Shown here piece by piece: positions 1 through 8,401 of a stretch of DNA of 64,000 nucleotides (the first letter of the stretch is position 1; every line of letters begins with the position of its first letter). The position numbers and the translations under genes are program-made. The notes beneath the pieces are model-generated. The model ran no database searches. It was not told the DNA's origin and saw only the letters and a program-made list of their open reading frames with translations. The DNA is from Odoribacter sp. (GTDB lineage Bacteria; Bacteroidota; Bacteroidia; Bacteroidales; Prolixibacteraceae): assembly GCA_013824715.1 (NCBI GenBank), contig PNOH01000002.1, positions 62,001 through 126,000 on the forward strand, given 5' to 3'.

Positions 1-732
1 CAGGTATTTTTCACCAGATTCAACGGTTCTCATAAAGTCATCGTGGATTTTCACCGAAACGTTTGCTCCGGTAACTTTTCCATGTTCGAGTTTGGCATCG
101 ATGAAAGATTCGGCATCGGGATGTTTGATTGAAACCGATAACATTAGGGCGCCGCGGCGGCCATCCTGGGCCACTTCACGGGTTGAATTGGAATAGCGTT
201 CCATAAATGGAACAATACCTGTTGAGGTCAGGGCTGAGTTTTTAACAGGCGAACCTTTTGGGCGGATGTGGGAAAGATCGTGCCCGACACCTCCGCGGCG
301 TTTCATCAGTTGTACCTGTTCCTGGTCAACTTTCAGGATGCCTCCGTATGAATCGGAATGGCCTTCATTGCCAATCACAAAACAATTCGAAAGCGAAGCA
401 ATCTGAAAATCGTTGCCAATTCCAGTCATTGGGCCACCTTGCGGAACGATGTACTTAAAATCTTTCAGAAGTGCAAAGATCTCATCTTCGGTCATCGGAT
501 TTTCGTAGTTTTTTTCAATTCTGGCAATCTCCGAAGCGAGTCGTCGGTGCATATCATCAGGTGTAAGTTCGTACAGATGCCCGAACGAATCCTTTAATGC
601 ATACTTGTTAACCCAGACCCTTGCAGCAAGGTCGTCTCCCTTAAAATAATCCAGCGAAGCCTGGAAGGCTTCATCCTGAGAGTAAGTTTTTGTGCCCTGT
701 TGAGGCTCAATTGCTACGTTCTTGAATGTCAT
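1..732 (-). CDS. nrdJ: Adenosylcobalamin-dependent (class II) ribonucleotide reductase, N-terminal part
   Basis: This is the N-terminal 244 codons of a class II ribonucleotide reductase; the rest lies left of the window. The enzyme reduces ribonucleotides to deoxyribonucleotides in the cytoplasm using an adenosylcobalamin-derived radical, so it needs no oxygen. The ATG at 730-732 starts MTFKNVAIEPQ. The family block ARVWVNKYAL lies at residues 36-45, and SLSNCFVIG places the first redox cysteine at Cys117. The phrase MKRRGGVGHDLSHIRPKG, further on, is the conserved loop of the NrdA/NrdJ barrel. The long shared text with Bacteroidota NrdJ, as remembered, is what favours class II over class I. 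The catalytic C-terminal cysteines cannot be seen here. No cobalamin riboswitch was recognised upstream. Confidence 0.88.
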   Translation of the reverse strand, partial: MTFKNVAIEPQQGTKTYSQDEAFQASLDYFKGDDLAARVWVNKYALKDSFGHLYELTPDDMHRRLASEIARIEKNYENPMTEDEIFALLKDFKYIVPQGGPMTGIGNDFQIASLSNCFVIGNEGHSDSYGGILKVDQEQVQLMKRRGGVGHDLSHIRPKGSPVKNSALTSTGIVPFMERYSNSTREVAQDGRRGALMLSVSIKHPDAESFIDAKLEHGKVTGANVSVKIHDDFMRTVESGEKYL

Positions 733-1056
733 AAACCGAGAAATTTTGATCTTTAATAATTGATAATCGATTGTAAACGTGATGGAAATTGGACTCACGT
801 TTGTGTGTTTTAGCTGTATGCAATATAAGGCCTGCATTTAAAAAAATGAATACTTTTTTTGAAAATAATTCTGAAAGTTATCAACGCTGTGATGTTAGTA
901 TATTGACATGTAGTATGTTAACATTTGTTTTGTTGAAAAATGTTTACAGAAAAGAAAATTGATATTCTGAAGAATTGAATGTTTTGTTCAGGAAAGAACC
1001 TGAAAGAAAGCAATTTGGGAATGTTTATTGTTGCGTTGAATCAAGCTCTTACAATT
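733..1056. other. AT-rich intergenic region with no gene
   Basis: These 324 bases separate the start of nrdJ from the end of waaA, both on the minus strand. The stretch is AT-rich and has stops in all frames. I see no open frame of useful length, no RNA gene and no strong hairpin. It should hold the nrdJ promoter, but I could not find a convincing TAnnTTTG box on the minus strand, nor a cobalamin (B12-box) riboswitch. Confidence 0.6.
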
Positions 1057-2295
1057 TCAGGAATTGTTAAAAACTTTGTTTAATATTAATTGCGTGGCGC
1101 CAATGTTCTGTCGAATAAAAACAGTACACGCATTGGATATTAAATTTCTTTTTTGAGTATCGGTAAGTAAATGAGTTATGGTAGTTTGAAAAGTGGTATA
1201 ATCCGCAACAGGGAAGGCTATGCCCAATTTGACCATGCTGGTTGCTTCATGAAACTTCAGGTAATTCGGGCCAAAGACAATGGGAGTTCCGAAAATGGCA
1301 GCCTCGAGTGTATTATGTATTCCTACGCCAAAACCACCTCCAATGTAGGCTAAATCAGCATATTTATAGATGGACGACAGGATTCCGATGGTATCAACAA
1401 TCAGAACCTGTTTGTTCATAACCGATTCTTCGGTAGCTTCTGTATAACAAATAACCGGGCTTTTCAACAGACTTATTAACCTTTCAACGTTTGACTGCTT
1501 TGTTTCATGGGGTGCAATGATGAATTTAGTTTCAGGATGGCTGTGAATATACTGAATGAGCAACTCTTCATCAGGCTTCCATGTGCTTCCGGCTACCACC
1601 AATTGGCTGTCACCCTTAAATTTTTCGACTATCGGTATATTTTTTCCACTGAGGGCAATTTCAGCTACACGGTCGAATCGGGTGTCTCCCACTTGTGTTA
1701 CCTGGTGAATGCCAATTTGGTTAAGCAACTCAACCGATTTTTCATCCTGAACAAAGAGGTGTTCAAATCCTCCGAGTATTTTCCGGTACCATTTTCCCCA
1801 GGGTGAGTTCCTGAAGAAAATCTGATTTTCGCGAAAAATAGCTGAGAACAGATAAAGCGGGATATTAGCATTCCTCAGTTCATTGATATAATGGAACCAA
1901 AATTCGTATTTCACAAAGAATACTATTTCCGGACGTACCAATTCAATCAGCATAAGAGCATTCTTTTTAGTGTCGGCTGGCAGATAAAAAATATAATCGG
2001 CCAATTCATAGTTTTTGCGAATTTCGTAGCCTGAAGGGGAGAAAAATGTCAGTAAGATTTGGTATTTGGGGTGCTGTTTCCGGATAATTTCAATTACAGG
2101 CCGCCCCTGTTCAAACTCACCGAGTGAAGCACAATGAACCCAGATGATTGGCCGGTCGTGATTAATTATTGCTTTTATTCCGGCAAAGGTTTGTTTCCGT
2201 CCGTTATTGATCTGACTTGCCTTGAGGTTGAAAGGCGCAGCCAGTTTAATCAGGACGGAATAAAAAAAAATTGAAATATTATAAAGGGCCTTCAT
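1057..2295 (-). CDS. waaA: 3-deoxy-D-manno-octulosonic acid (Kdo) transferase
   Basis: The protein transfers Kdo from CMP-Kdo to the lipid A precursor at the inner face of the inner membrane, the first step of the LPS inner core. It is 412 residues, the usual length. The N-terminus (about residues 4-20) is a hydrophobic anchor. IWVHCASLGEFEQG near residues 50-63 matches the N-lobe motif SxGE, whose Glu acts as the catalytic base in this family. The C-lobe shows GSTWKPDEE and the sugar-nucleotide loop GGGFGVGIHNTLEAAIFG, as in other GT30 enzymes. The ATG at 2293-2295 sits just downstream of the anchor-coding region's only sensible start. It lies downstream of rnhA, separated by an 18-bp perfect hairpin, so it may be transcribed separately. 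Confidence 0.92.
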   Translation of the reverse strand: MKALYNISIFFYSVLIKLAAPFNLKASQINNGRKQTFAGIKAIINHDRPIIWVHCASLGEFEQGRPVIEIIRKQHPKYQILLTFFSPSGYEIRKNYELADYIFYLPADTKKNALMLIELVRPEIVFFVKYEFWFHYINELRNANIPLYLFSAIFRENQIFFRNSPWGKWYRKILGGFEHLFVQDEKSVELLNQIGIHQVTQVGDTRFDRVAEIALSGKNIPIVEKFKGDSQLVVAGSTWKPDEELLIQYIHSHPETKFIIAPHETKQSNVERLISLLKSPVICYTEATEESVMNKQVLIVDTIGILSSIYKYADLAYIGGGFGVGIHNTLEAAIFGTPIVFGPNYLKFHEATSMVKLGIAFPVADYTTFQTTITHLLTDTQKRNLISNACTVFIRQNIGATQLILNKVFNNS

Positions 2296-2330
2296 TCAGT
2301 ATTCATTTGAGTCGGTAAAAATAGTGATTT

Positions 2331-2369
2331 TAGAGTCAGAGTCTCACTTGGAGTGAGACTCTGACTCTA
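2331..2369. repeat. Perfect 18-bp hairpin between rnhA and waaA
   Basis: Left arm 2331-2348 and right arm 2352-2369 are exact reverse complements around a 3-base loop TGG. It begins 7 bases past the rnhA stop on the minus strand. A T-run follows only after about 8 intervening bases (TATTTTTACC on the minus strand), so it could be a weak terminator for rnhA, an RNA-end-stabilising hairpin, or a copy of a dispersed palindromic element. No second copy was found in this window. Confidence 0.8.
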
Positions 2370-2375
2370 GTCGTA

Positions 2376-2831
2376 TTACAGGCTGGCCAAATACCCGGTG
2401 TCTTTCTTTAAATTTGGCTGCATAGAAGCCTGAACAGCCAGTTGGTCGCAGCGTTCATTTTCCGGAATGTTGTCATGGCCTTTGATCCAGACAAATTTTA
2501 TCTGATGTTTTTCGTAAATTTTCATGAAACGCATCCAGAGGTCTTCGTTTTTTTTGCCTTTGAACCGAATTTTTATCCAATTCCAAATCCAACCCTTTTC
2601 AACAGCATCAACCACATATTTCGAATCGGAGTAAATGGTGACTGGTGAGTTTTCAATCTTTAGCGCTTCCAGTCCAACAATTACAGCCAGCAATTCCATC
2701 CGGTTGTTGGTGGTCAGCTCAAATCCGTCGGATAATTCTTTTCTGAACCGACCTGCAAGAAGGACTACTCCATATCCGCCCGGACCTGGGTTTCCGCGTG
2801 CAGCGCCATCAGTATAAATGGTAATATTCAA
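2376..2831 (-). CDS. rnhA: Ribonuclease HI
   Basis: This endonuclease cuts the RNA strand of RNA-DNA hybrids such as R-loops and primers. The 151-residue length is typical. The four metal-binding carboxylates are all visible: Asp8 in YTDGAARGNPGPGGYG, Glu46 in NNRMELLA, Asp69 in YSDSKYV and Asp129 in ERCDQLA, with the catalytic His119 in WIKGHDN. The start is unusual: the codon at 2829-2831 is TTG, and a TAA lies in frame three codons upstream, so no ATG is available; the protein nevertheless begins exactly where RNase HI should (MNITIYTDG). The start is one base from the stop of the upstream S46 peptidase gene, implying translational coupling. Confidence 0.94.
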   Translation of the reverse strand: MNITIYTDGAARGNPGPGGYGVVLLAGRFRKELSDGFELTTNNRMELLAVIVGLEALKIENSPVTIYSDSKYVVDAVEKGWIWNWIKIRFKGKKNEDLWMRFMKIYEKHQIKFVWIKGHDNIPENERCDQLAVQASMQPNLKKDTGYLASL

Positions 2832-2832
2832 G

Positions 2833-4986
2833 TTAGTTTATAATGGTCATTTCATCAATCAGGTTCTGAGCTCCACCCATTTTGTCAATGGTCCAAAGCA
2901 CAAAACGGATATCAACATTAATACATTTCTGGAGTTCGTTTTCGTATGCCACATCTCCGCTCATGGCCTCCCAGTTACCATCGAAAGCAATTCCAATCAA
3001 TTCACCTTTGCCATTAATGACAGGGCTTCCGGAGTTTCCGCCAGTAATATCGTTATTCGTTGTGAAGCAGGTATGAAGGCTTCCGTCAGCATCGGCATAA
3101 CGGCCATAATCTTTGGCTGCATGGAGTTGTTTCAGCTTAGCTGGTACGTCAAATTCATAATCACCCGGAATCTCTTTTTCGGTATATCCTTCCAGTGTGG
3201 TGAAATAGTTGTACTTAACTCCATCGCGGGGGATGTAGTCGCCCACAGTTCCGTAGGTTAATCGCATACTTGAATTAGCATCCGGATAGAAAGTTTTACC
3301 GGCTTCCATTTCCATCAGGCCACCAACAAACAGGCGGTTTCCTTTCGCAAGCGCTTCGGTTGTTTTCCCTGTTTCTTCTCCAATCTGGCTTCTCATCTGG
3401 AATATTTCAAAAGCAACCTGAAAGATCGGATCCTTTTCAAGAACCCTGGCTTTGGGATCTTCGAAGAATTTGGCCAGGCGTTCCTGACTTCCAAAGATTG
3501 ATCTGGCATACAACTCTTTGGTGTATTTTTCGAAATTATTACCGTACCTGGTTTGCACTACCTTAAAAAATGGCGGATGGTATTGCGGGGCAACATTTTC
3601 CTGATAGATACGGAAAAGTCCGGCTGAAATTTTCTGGTCGGTTGCCGGGTCATAATCTTTGAAAAATTCATCCAGACCGTCTTTTACCCGTTGACCGGCC
3701 TTGCTTAAACGTTCCGATTTTTTATCCGTTTTCAACAAGTCGTAAAGCGGTCTTGTGCGGTAAGCGAAAGTGAAAATTTCAGGTCCGCGAAGCAAAGTCT
3801 CCGACATATATTCCGAAGCCACCTTGTTGTCTATATCTTTGTAAGCGATGGAAATCAGGTTAAACGCCTCGCCGTATTTGGCTTTTCGCTGCTCATCGGC
3901 ATTCGCCCATTGGGTGAACCGGTTTTCCAATTCTTTCTTTTTTTCGATCACATTCAGGCTTTCAAGTCCTTTGTTTTGTCCGATGCTGTATTTATAATAG
4001 TTTGAACTGCCGGCAAATTTGGCAGCATACATGATTCTTGCTTTCGGGGATGTTGTCATGAATTCCTTCATGATACGTTGTTTTTCGGCGCGAACCTGGA
4101 TGCGAATCGGATTGGTAACCTTCATGGTATTTTCAATGCCATACGAAGTTTGATACCGGTTAGTCCTTCCTGGATAGCCCAAAATCATAGCAAAATCATC
4201 CATTTGATAACCTTTCAGCGAAATTGGCAGATGTTTTTTAGGTTTGTACGGGACATTATCTTGTGAATAGGAGGCTGGTTTTCCTTCTTTACCACAATAA
4301 ATACGGAATATACTAAAATCGGCAGTATGCCTCGGCCACATCCAGTTGTCGGTTTCCCCTCCGAATTTTCCCATTGATTGAGGCGGGGCGCCGACCAACC
4401 TGATATCTTTGAATGTTTCGTAAATGAACAAATAATATTTGTTCCCGTCGTAAAGAGGCTGAACACGTGCTTCGTAATGGGTGTCGCCAATAGCTTCTTT
4501 TTCAATTTTTGAAGCAAGTTCACGAACTTTTTTACTTCGTTCGTCTCCGGTCATCTGGTCATTTAGTTCAGGAAGAATTTTTTCTGAAACATCTTCAAAG
4601 CGTATCATAAATGAAGCTGATTTTCCCGGATTGGGTAACTCATCATTTTTTGTTTTGGCCCAGAACCCATCTTTCAGGTAATCGTGGTCAACAGTACTAT
4701 GTTCCTGAATTTCCCCAAATCCACAATGATGGTTGGTCAGGAGAAGTCCTTCTGCAGAAATAAGTTCGGCAGTACAAGATCCATGATCAAGTGAAACAAC
4801 GGCATCCTTCAGGCTTGAATGATTTATACTGTAAATATCCTCAGCATTCAACGAACATCCTTCTTTCTTCATTTCATTGATATTCAGCTTTTCAATCAAA
4901 GCCGGTAACCACATCCCCTCGTCGGCTTTAACTATTGCTGGTGCGATGACCTGGATGAATGCGACAATTACTAAAAATCGTTTCAT
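2833..4986 (-). CDS. S46-family dipeptidyl-peptidase, DPP7-like
   Basis: An exported serine exopeptidase that removes dipeptides from the N-terminus of oligopeptides in the periplasm, supplying peptide carbon and nitrogen. Residues 1-21 form a signal peptide. The S46 triad is recognisable: His86/His87 in TNHHCGF, Asp223 in RHTADFSIF and Ser652 in GNSGSPV. In Porphyromonas enzymes the residue 18 positions after the serine sets specificity: Gly in DPP7 (hydrophobic P1) and Arg in DPP11 (acidic P1). Here that position is Gly670 (AFDGNWEAMSGD), so a DPP7-type preference is inferred. The 717-residue length matches the family. It is the first gene of a likely peptidase-rnhA transcript, divergent from gltX. 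Confidence 0.92.
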   Translation of the reverse strand: MKRFLVIVAFIQVIAPAIVKADEGMWLPALIEKLNINEMKKEGCSLNAEDIYSINHSSLKDAVVSLDHGSCTAELISAEGLLLTNHHCGFGEIQEHSTVDHDYLKDGFWAKTKNDELPNPGKSASFMIRFEDVSEKILPELNDQMTGDERSKKVRELASKIEKEAIGDTHYEARVQPLYDGNKYYLFIYETFKDIRLVGAPPQSMGKFGGETDNWMWPRHTADFSIFRIYCGKEGKPASYSQDNVPYKPKKHLPISLKGYQMDDFAMILGYPGRTNRYQTSYGIENTMKVTNPIRIQVRAEKQRIMKEFMTTSPKARIMYAAKFAGSSNYYKYSIGQNKGLESLNVIEKKKELENRFTQWANADEQRKAKYGEAFNLISIAYKDIDNKVASEYMSETLLRGPEIFTFAYRTRPLYDLLKTDKKSERLSKAGQRVKDGLDEFFKDYDPATDQKISAGLFRIYQENVAPQYHPPFFKVVQTRYGNNFEKYTKELYARSIFGSQERLAKFFEDPKARVLEKDPIFQVAFEIFQMRSQIGEETGKTTEALAKGNRLFVGGLMEMEAGKTFYPDANSSMRLTYGTVGDYIPRDGVKYNYFTTLEGYTEKEIPGDYEFDVPAKLKQLHAAKDYGRYADADGSLHTCFTTNNDITGGNSGSPVINGKGELIGIAFDGNWEAMSGDVAYENELQKCINVDIRFVLWTIDKMGGAQNLIDEMTIIN

Positions 4987-5072
4987 TGGATAAATTAAAA
5001 GTACTTAATTTGAAAAATAATGCGCAAAGATATGGATATATGCCTAAAACTATCCACAACCTATAGATTTGT

Positions 5073-5080
5073 TATCTTTG
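5073..5080 (+). promoter_or_regulatory. Bacteroidota-type -7 box for gltX
   Basis: TATCTTTG matches the TAnnTTTG -7 element used by the main sigma factor of this phylum and ends 25 bases before the gltX ATG. No good TTTG was found at the expected -33 spacing, so only the -7 half is supported. Confidence 0.5.
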
Positions 5081-5105
5081 TGGCCAAATTTAATCAGCTA
5101 AGTTC

Positions 5106-6629
5106 ATGGAAAAAAAAGTGAGGGTACGGTTTGCCCCAAGTCCTACCGGCCCGCTCCATATTGGTGGGGTGCGGACAGCTTTGTTCAATTATTTGTTTGC
5201 TAAAAAACATGGCGGCGATTTTCTTTTGCGTATTGAAGATACCGATCAGAACCGGTTCGTTCCGGGAGCAGAACAATACATCATAGAAGCGTTGACCTGG
5301 TGTGGAATTGTACCCAACGAGGGAGTTGGATTTGGAGGAGACTTTGGCCCATACCGTCAAAGCGAGCGCAAACCGATTTATAAAAAATATGCCGATCAAC
5401 TGATTGAAAGTGGTTTTGCCTATTATTCCTTTGATTCCGCTGAAGAATTGGACGAACTCAGGAAACAGGCCGAAGCCGAAAAACAGGTTTTTTCATACGA
5501 TTTGCATACACGTCAGGCATTGAAGAACTCGCTCACTCTTTCTGCTGAAGAAGTTCAGGCTAGATTGGCCGGTGGCGAACCTTACGTTATCCGTTTCAAA
5601 ATGCCTGAAAACCGCGATATTGTTGAGGACGATTTAATTCGTGGACGTGTGTCGTTCAATACCAATCAGCTCGACGATAAGGTTTTGTTTAAATCTGACG
5701 GAATGCCCACCTACCATCTGGCCAATGTGGTTGACGATCATCTGATGCAGATTACCCATGTAATCCGCGGAGAAGAATGGCTTCCTTCCATGCCCTTGCA
5801 TATTCTGCTATACGAATCGTTGGGTATTTCAGAAAACCGCCCACAATTTTCGCACCTTCCGCTTATCCTGAAACCGGAAGGTAAAGGAAAGTTGAGCAAA
5901 CGCGATGGCGATAAAATGGGATTTCCGGTATTTCCATTGCTTTGGAAGGATCCGGAAACCGGTGATATTTCAAGAGGATATCGGGAAGATGGCTATTTCC
6001 CTGAAGCTTTTATCAACATGCTGGCTTTGCTGGGCTGGAGCCCCGGAACCGAACAGGAATTTTTCTCTGTCGGTGAATTGGTTGAAAGTTTCGATCTGTC
6101 ACGCGTGGTAAAATCGGGCGCACGTTTCGATCCGGAGAAGGCCAAATGGTTCAACAGGCATTACCTGCAACAGAAGTCGCCTGCCGAACTTGCCGGGCTG
6201 TTTTTACCAATCCTGAATGAAAAAGGAATTGATCCCGACAGACATCGCCTCGAGCGAATTGTCGGGATGATTCAGGAGCGCTGCGAATTTGTGAAAGACA
6301 TCTGGACTCAGGCACATTTCTTTTTTCAGGCCCCCGAAAGCTATGACGAAAAAACGGTGAAATCGAAATGGAAAACCGATACCAATGTGAAACTGCAGGC
6401 CATTTCAGCGCTTTTCGAAACCGTTTCAGAGTGGAAAGCGGAATCAATCAAAGAAGTGTTTTCTGTGTTTATGACAGCAAAGGAATGGGGATTTGGCGCA
6501 GTAATGGTTCCGGTTCGCCTGGCTTTGGTTGGAAGCAGTTCAGGTCCTGACCTTTTTGAAATCTGCGAACTGATTGGTAAAGAGGAAACGATTGAACGGA
6601 TAAAAACAGCAATCATCAAAATTAATTGA
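5106..6629 (+). CDS. gltX: Glutamyl-tRNA synthetase
   Basis: This enzyme attaches glutamate to tRNA-Glu in the cytoplasm, through a class I Rossmann catalytic domain followed by a helical anticodon-binding domain. RFAPSPTGPLHIGG carries the HIGH signature (His18-Ile-Gly-Gly21), and KLSKRDG at residues 262-268 is the KMSKS loop. The 507-residue length is normal for the bacterial enzyme. LRIEDTDQNRFVPGAE confirms GluRS over GlnRS. The ATG at 5106 lies 26 bases below a -7 box. It is divergent from the S46 peptidase gene and followed after 54 bases by a toxin-antitoxin pair that does not look functionally related. Confidence 0.96.
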   Translation: MEKKVRVRFAPSPTGPLHIGGVRTALFNYLFAKKHGGDFLLRIEDTDQNRFVPGAEQYIIEALTWCGIVPNEGVGFGGDFGPYRQSERKPIYKKYADQLIESGFAYYSFDSAEELDELRKQAEAEKQVFSYDLHTRQALKNSLTLSAEEVQARLAGGEPYVIRFKMPENRDIVEDDLIRGRVSFNTNQLDDKVLFKSDGMPTYHLANVVDDHLMQITHVIRGEEWLPSMPLHILLYESLGISENRPQFSHLPLILKPEGKGKLSKRDGDKMGFPVFPLLWKDPETGDISRGYREDGYFPEAFINMLALLGWSPGTEQEFFSVGELVESFDLSRVVKSGARFDPEKAKWFNRHYLQQKSPAELAGLFLPILNEKGIDPDRHRLERIVGMIQERCEFVKDIWTQAHFFFQAPESYDEKTVKSKWKTDTNVKLQAISALFETVSEWKAESIKEVFSVFMTAKEWGFGAVMVPVRLALVGSSSGPDLFEICELIGKEETIERIKTAIIKIN

Positions 6630-6683
6630 TTAAAATTTGTGGGTAAGGTTCAATTTCATTAACTTTTCTAAAAAAATTACATC

Positions 6684-6911
6684 ATGAGTATGCAATTTAT
6701 CTCTGACAGCAAAGGTCAAACGACTGGCGTGTATATTCCAATTAATGAATGGAATGCGTTGAAAAGTAAATTCAATGGCATTGATTTAGAACTCGAAATT
6801 CCAACCTGGCAAATGGATGAAGTGAGTGAACGAATGGAGGATTATCGGAAGAATCCTGATCAGGCACTGGATTTTGACCAATCCATGGATGAAATTGAAA
6901 AAGAGTTGTAA
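6684..6911 (+). CDS. Putative antitoxin of a RelE/ParE-type module
   Basis: A 75-residue acidic protein whose stop codon shares one base with the start of the downstream toxin (TAATG at 6908-6912). Antitoxins of this kind bind and neutralise the partner toxin and usually repress their own promoter. The N-terminal half (residues 3-30: QFISDSKGQTTGVYIPI and following) looks like a short beta-strand plus helix DNA-binding fold of the Phd/addiction-component sort. The C-terminal half is rich in Asp and Glu, as expected for a toxin-wrapping tail. Assignment rests mainly on size, charge and coupling to the toxin; sequence family is only suggestive. Confidence 0.65.
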   Translation: MSMQFISDSKGQTTGVYIPINEWNALKSKFNGIDLELEIPTWQMDEVSERMEDYRKNPDQALDFDQSMDEIEKEL

Positions 6912-7207
6912 TGTACAAATCAATTATTTTACCGTTAGCCAAAAAGGATATTCGGGATTCCGCTTTTTGGTATGAACAACAGCAAAAAGGACTTGGGAAA
7001 AGATTTACGGTAGAGATTCGGGATAAAATCCATTTTATACAACAAAATCCTGAATCTTTTAATTTAAAATATAACAACATGAGGACTGCTGTTTTAACAA
7101 CTTTTCCTTTTCTGATTCATTACTGTATTGATGACAACAATAAGTTGGTAATAATTTCTGCTATTTTTCATACAAGCCGAAATCCAAAGATTTGGCAAAA
7201 AAGATAA
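6911..7207 (+). CDS. RelE/ParE-family toxin
   Basis: A 98-residue basic protein with the RelE/ParE fold order: an N-terminal strand with LAKKDIRDSAFWYEQQQKGLG, a helix with EIRDKIHFIQQNPESF, then strands ending FPFLIHYCIDDNNKLVIISAIFHTSRNP. This last block is typical of ParE-like members found across the Bacteroidota. RelE toxins cleave mRNA on the ribosome, ParE toxins poison gyrase; the sequence alone does not separate the two. Its ATG overlaps the antitoxin stop by one base, so the two are translationally coupled. Both are intact, so the module is probably functional. Confidence 0.82.
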   Translation: MYKSIILPLAKKDIRDSAFWYEQQQKGLGKRFTVEIRDKIHFIQQNPESFNLKYNNMRTAVLTTFPFLIHYCIDDNNKLVIISAIFHTSRNPKIWQKR

Positions 7208-7591
7208 TGAAAAATGGCCGCATGATTCATAAATATAAGGTTGGTGGATAGTGCTCACCGCTCTCTCTGTAAATATTCAAGGAGTTTAAAAGGTGAAATT
7301 TGCAACTCCAATTTTTTTAAACCTAACTCTTGCCGAGCTTCTACCTCAAGTACCCTAAATGCCTTCAATTTTTACAAAACTGAAATTGATGATATATTCG
7401 CTGGCATTGCTTTAATTTCCACCTTTTTGTATTTTTTTGGCGAAAAGGAATCGGATTATTTAACTGATTAACCCGAAACTTGAACCAAGGCCTTGAGTTA
7501 TTAAATTGTTTGAAATTCGTAATTATCCCTTTGAATTTCGTTAAACGATTTTCAATTTTTTCTGTTTATTTGCATCATTAAACAATTTAAA
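7208..7591. other. Gap without a recognisable gene after the toxin-antitoxin pair
   Basis: The 384 bases between the toxin and the next gene contain one open frame of 76 codons (7241-7471, plus). It has no recognisable domain and an unnatural composition, and I do not call it. The minus strand holds only broken frames. This may be the decayed edge of an inserted segment. An AT-rich promoter region for the gene at 7592 must lie at its right end. Confidence 0.5.
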
Positions 7592-8374
7592 ATGAGACGA
7601 AAATTGAATTGCACATTTAAATTTATCATTTTTATTATTGCATTGAATTTTGCAATGAATGCCAGTGCGCAAACTACCGACAGTTTAAAACAGGAAACAG
7701 GTATTTTTACAGGCGCTGTAACCGTGACTACCAAGGGACTTTCAACGTTTCCCAACCTGACATTGGGCAAGCCGGCAGCAATCCTCGATTTGTCGATGGG
7801 TGGTAAAAAACTCAGGTTCGAGCCTGTATTAAGGTTTTCACTTGAAGGTAAACCATGGTCGTTTATTTTCTGGTGCCGTTACGAACTACTCAACAACGAA
7901 AAATTTCAGTTTAAAATCGGGGCACATCCGGCTTATGCGTTTAAAACTGTAACAGTTAACCATAACGGAACAACCAAAGATATTTTGCGGGCACAACAAT
8001 TCCTTGCCGGCGAATTGGCGCCTGTTTTTAAAGTTGGCAAAAACATAAGCCTGGGACCGTATTATATTTATGCTCACGGAATGGAAAAAGACATTGTACA
8101 AAGCAGCAACTTTATCTCCTTCAGGGCTAATTTTTCAAATATTAACCTGTCTGATAATTATTTTATGCGTTTAATGGCGCAGGCATACTACCTGAAATTA
8201 GACGCCAATGATGGTTTTTATGTGAATTCCACCCTTTCAATGAACCGGCGGAATTTTCCGTTTTCAGTTTCTTCCTCCATGAATAAAGCTATTCAGTCTG
8301 AAATTGCCGGCGACAATTTCTTGTGGAATATCAACCTGTCTTATTCGTTTAATACGAGGTATACTAAACTTTAA
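7592..8374 (+). CDS. Exported protein, probable outer-membrane beta-barrel
   Basis: A 260-residue protein of unknown function. Residues 1-26 are a clear signal peptide ending MNASAQ. After it the chain alternates polar and hydrophobic residues with many aromatics (SFIFWCRYELL, YFMRLMAQAYYLKLD, NFLWNINLSYSFNT), as in small outer-membrane barrels. The final strand ends LSYSFNTRYTKL rather than with a terminal aromatic residue, so it is not a textbook barrel C-terminus. I recognise no named family. It ends 27 bases before an AraC-family regulator on the same strand and may be co-transcribed with it. The alternative is a periplasmic beta-rich protein. Confidence 0.6.
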   Translation: MRRKLNCTFKFIIFIIALNFAMNASAQTTDSLKQETGIFTGAVTVTTKGLSTFPNLTLGKPAAILDLSMGGKKLRFEPVLRFSLEGKPWSFIFWCRYELLNNEKFQFKIGAHPAYAFKTVTVNHNGTTKDILRAQQFLAGELAPVFKVGKNISLGPYYIYAHGMEKDIVQSSNFISFRANFSNINLSDNYFMRLMAQAYYLKLDANDGFYVNSTLSMNRRNFPFSVSSSMNKAIQSEIAGDNFLWNINLSYSFNTRYTKL

Positions 8375-8401
8375 TAACTCGAATTTTTTAACCCTTATGA
8401 A

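Noticed and set aside
258-597. Two overlapping plus-strand open frames opposite nrdJ
   Set aside because: They lie antisense to well-conserved NrdJ sequence and encode nothing recognisable.
733-1056. Possible cobalamin riboswitch upstream of nrdJ
   Set aside because: I looked for the conserved B12 box and core and found none; the region is plain AT-rich DNA.
2818-3261. 147-codon plus-strand frame opposite the S46 peptidase gene
   Set aside because: It is antisense to the catalytic region of the peptidase; codon pattern belongs to the minus strand.
5049-5061. DnaA-box-like CTATCCACAA near gltX
   Set aside because: A single imperfect match with no cluster of boxes and no dnaA or dnaN gene nearby does not make an origin.
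7241-7471. Open frame of 76 codons on the plus strand after the toxin gene
   Set aside because: No recognisable domain, odd composition and no promoter or clear start context. It reads like chance in a non-coding stretch.
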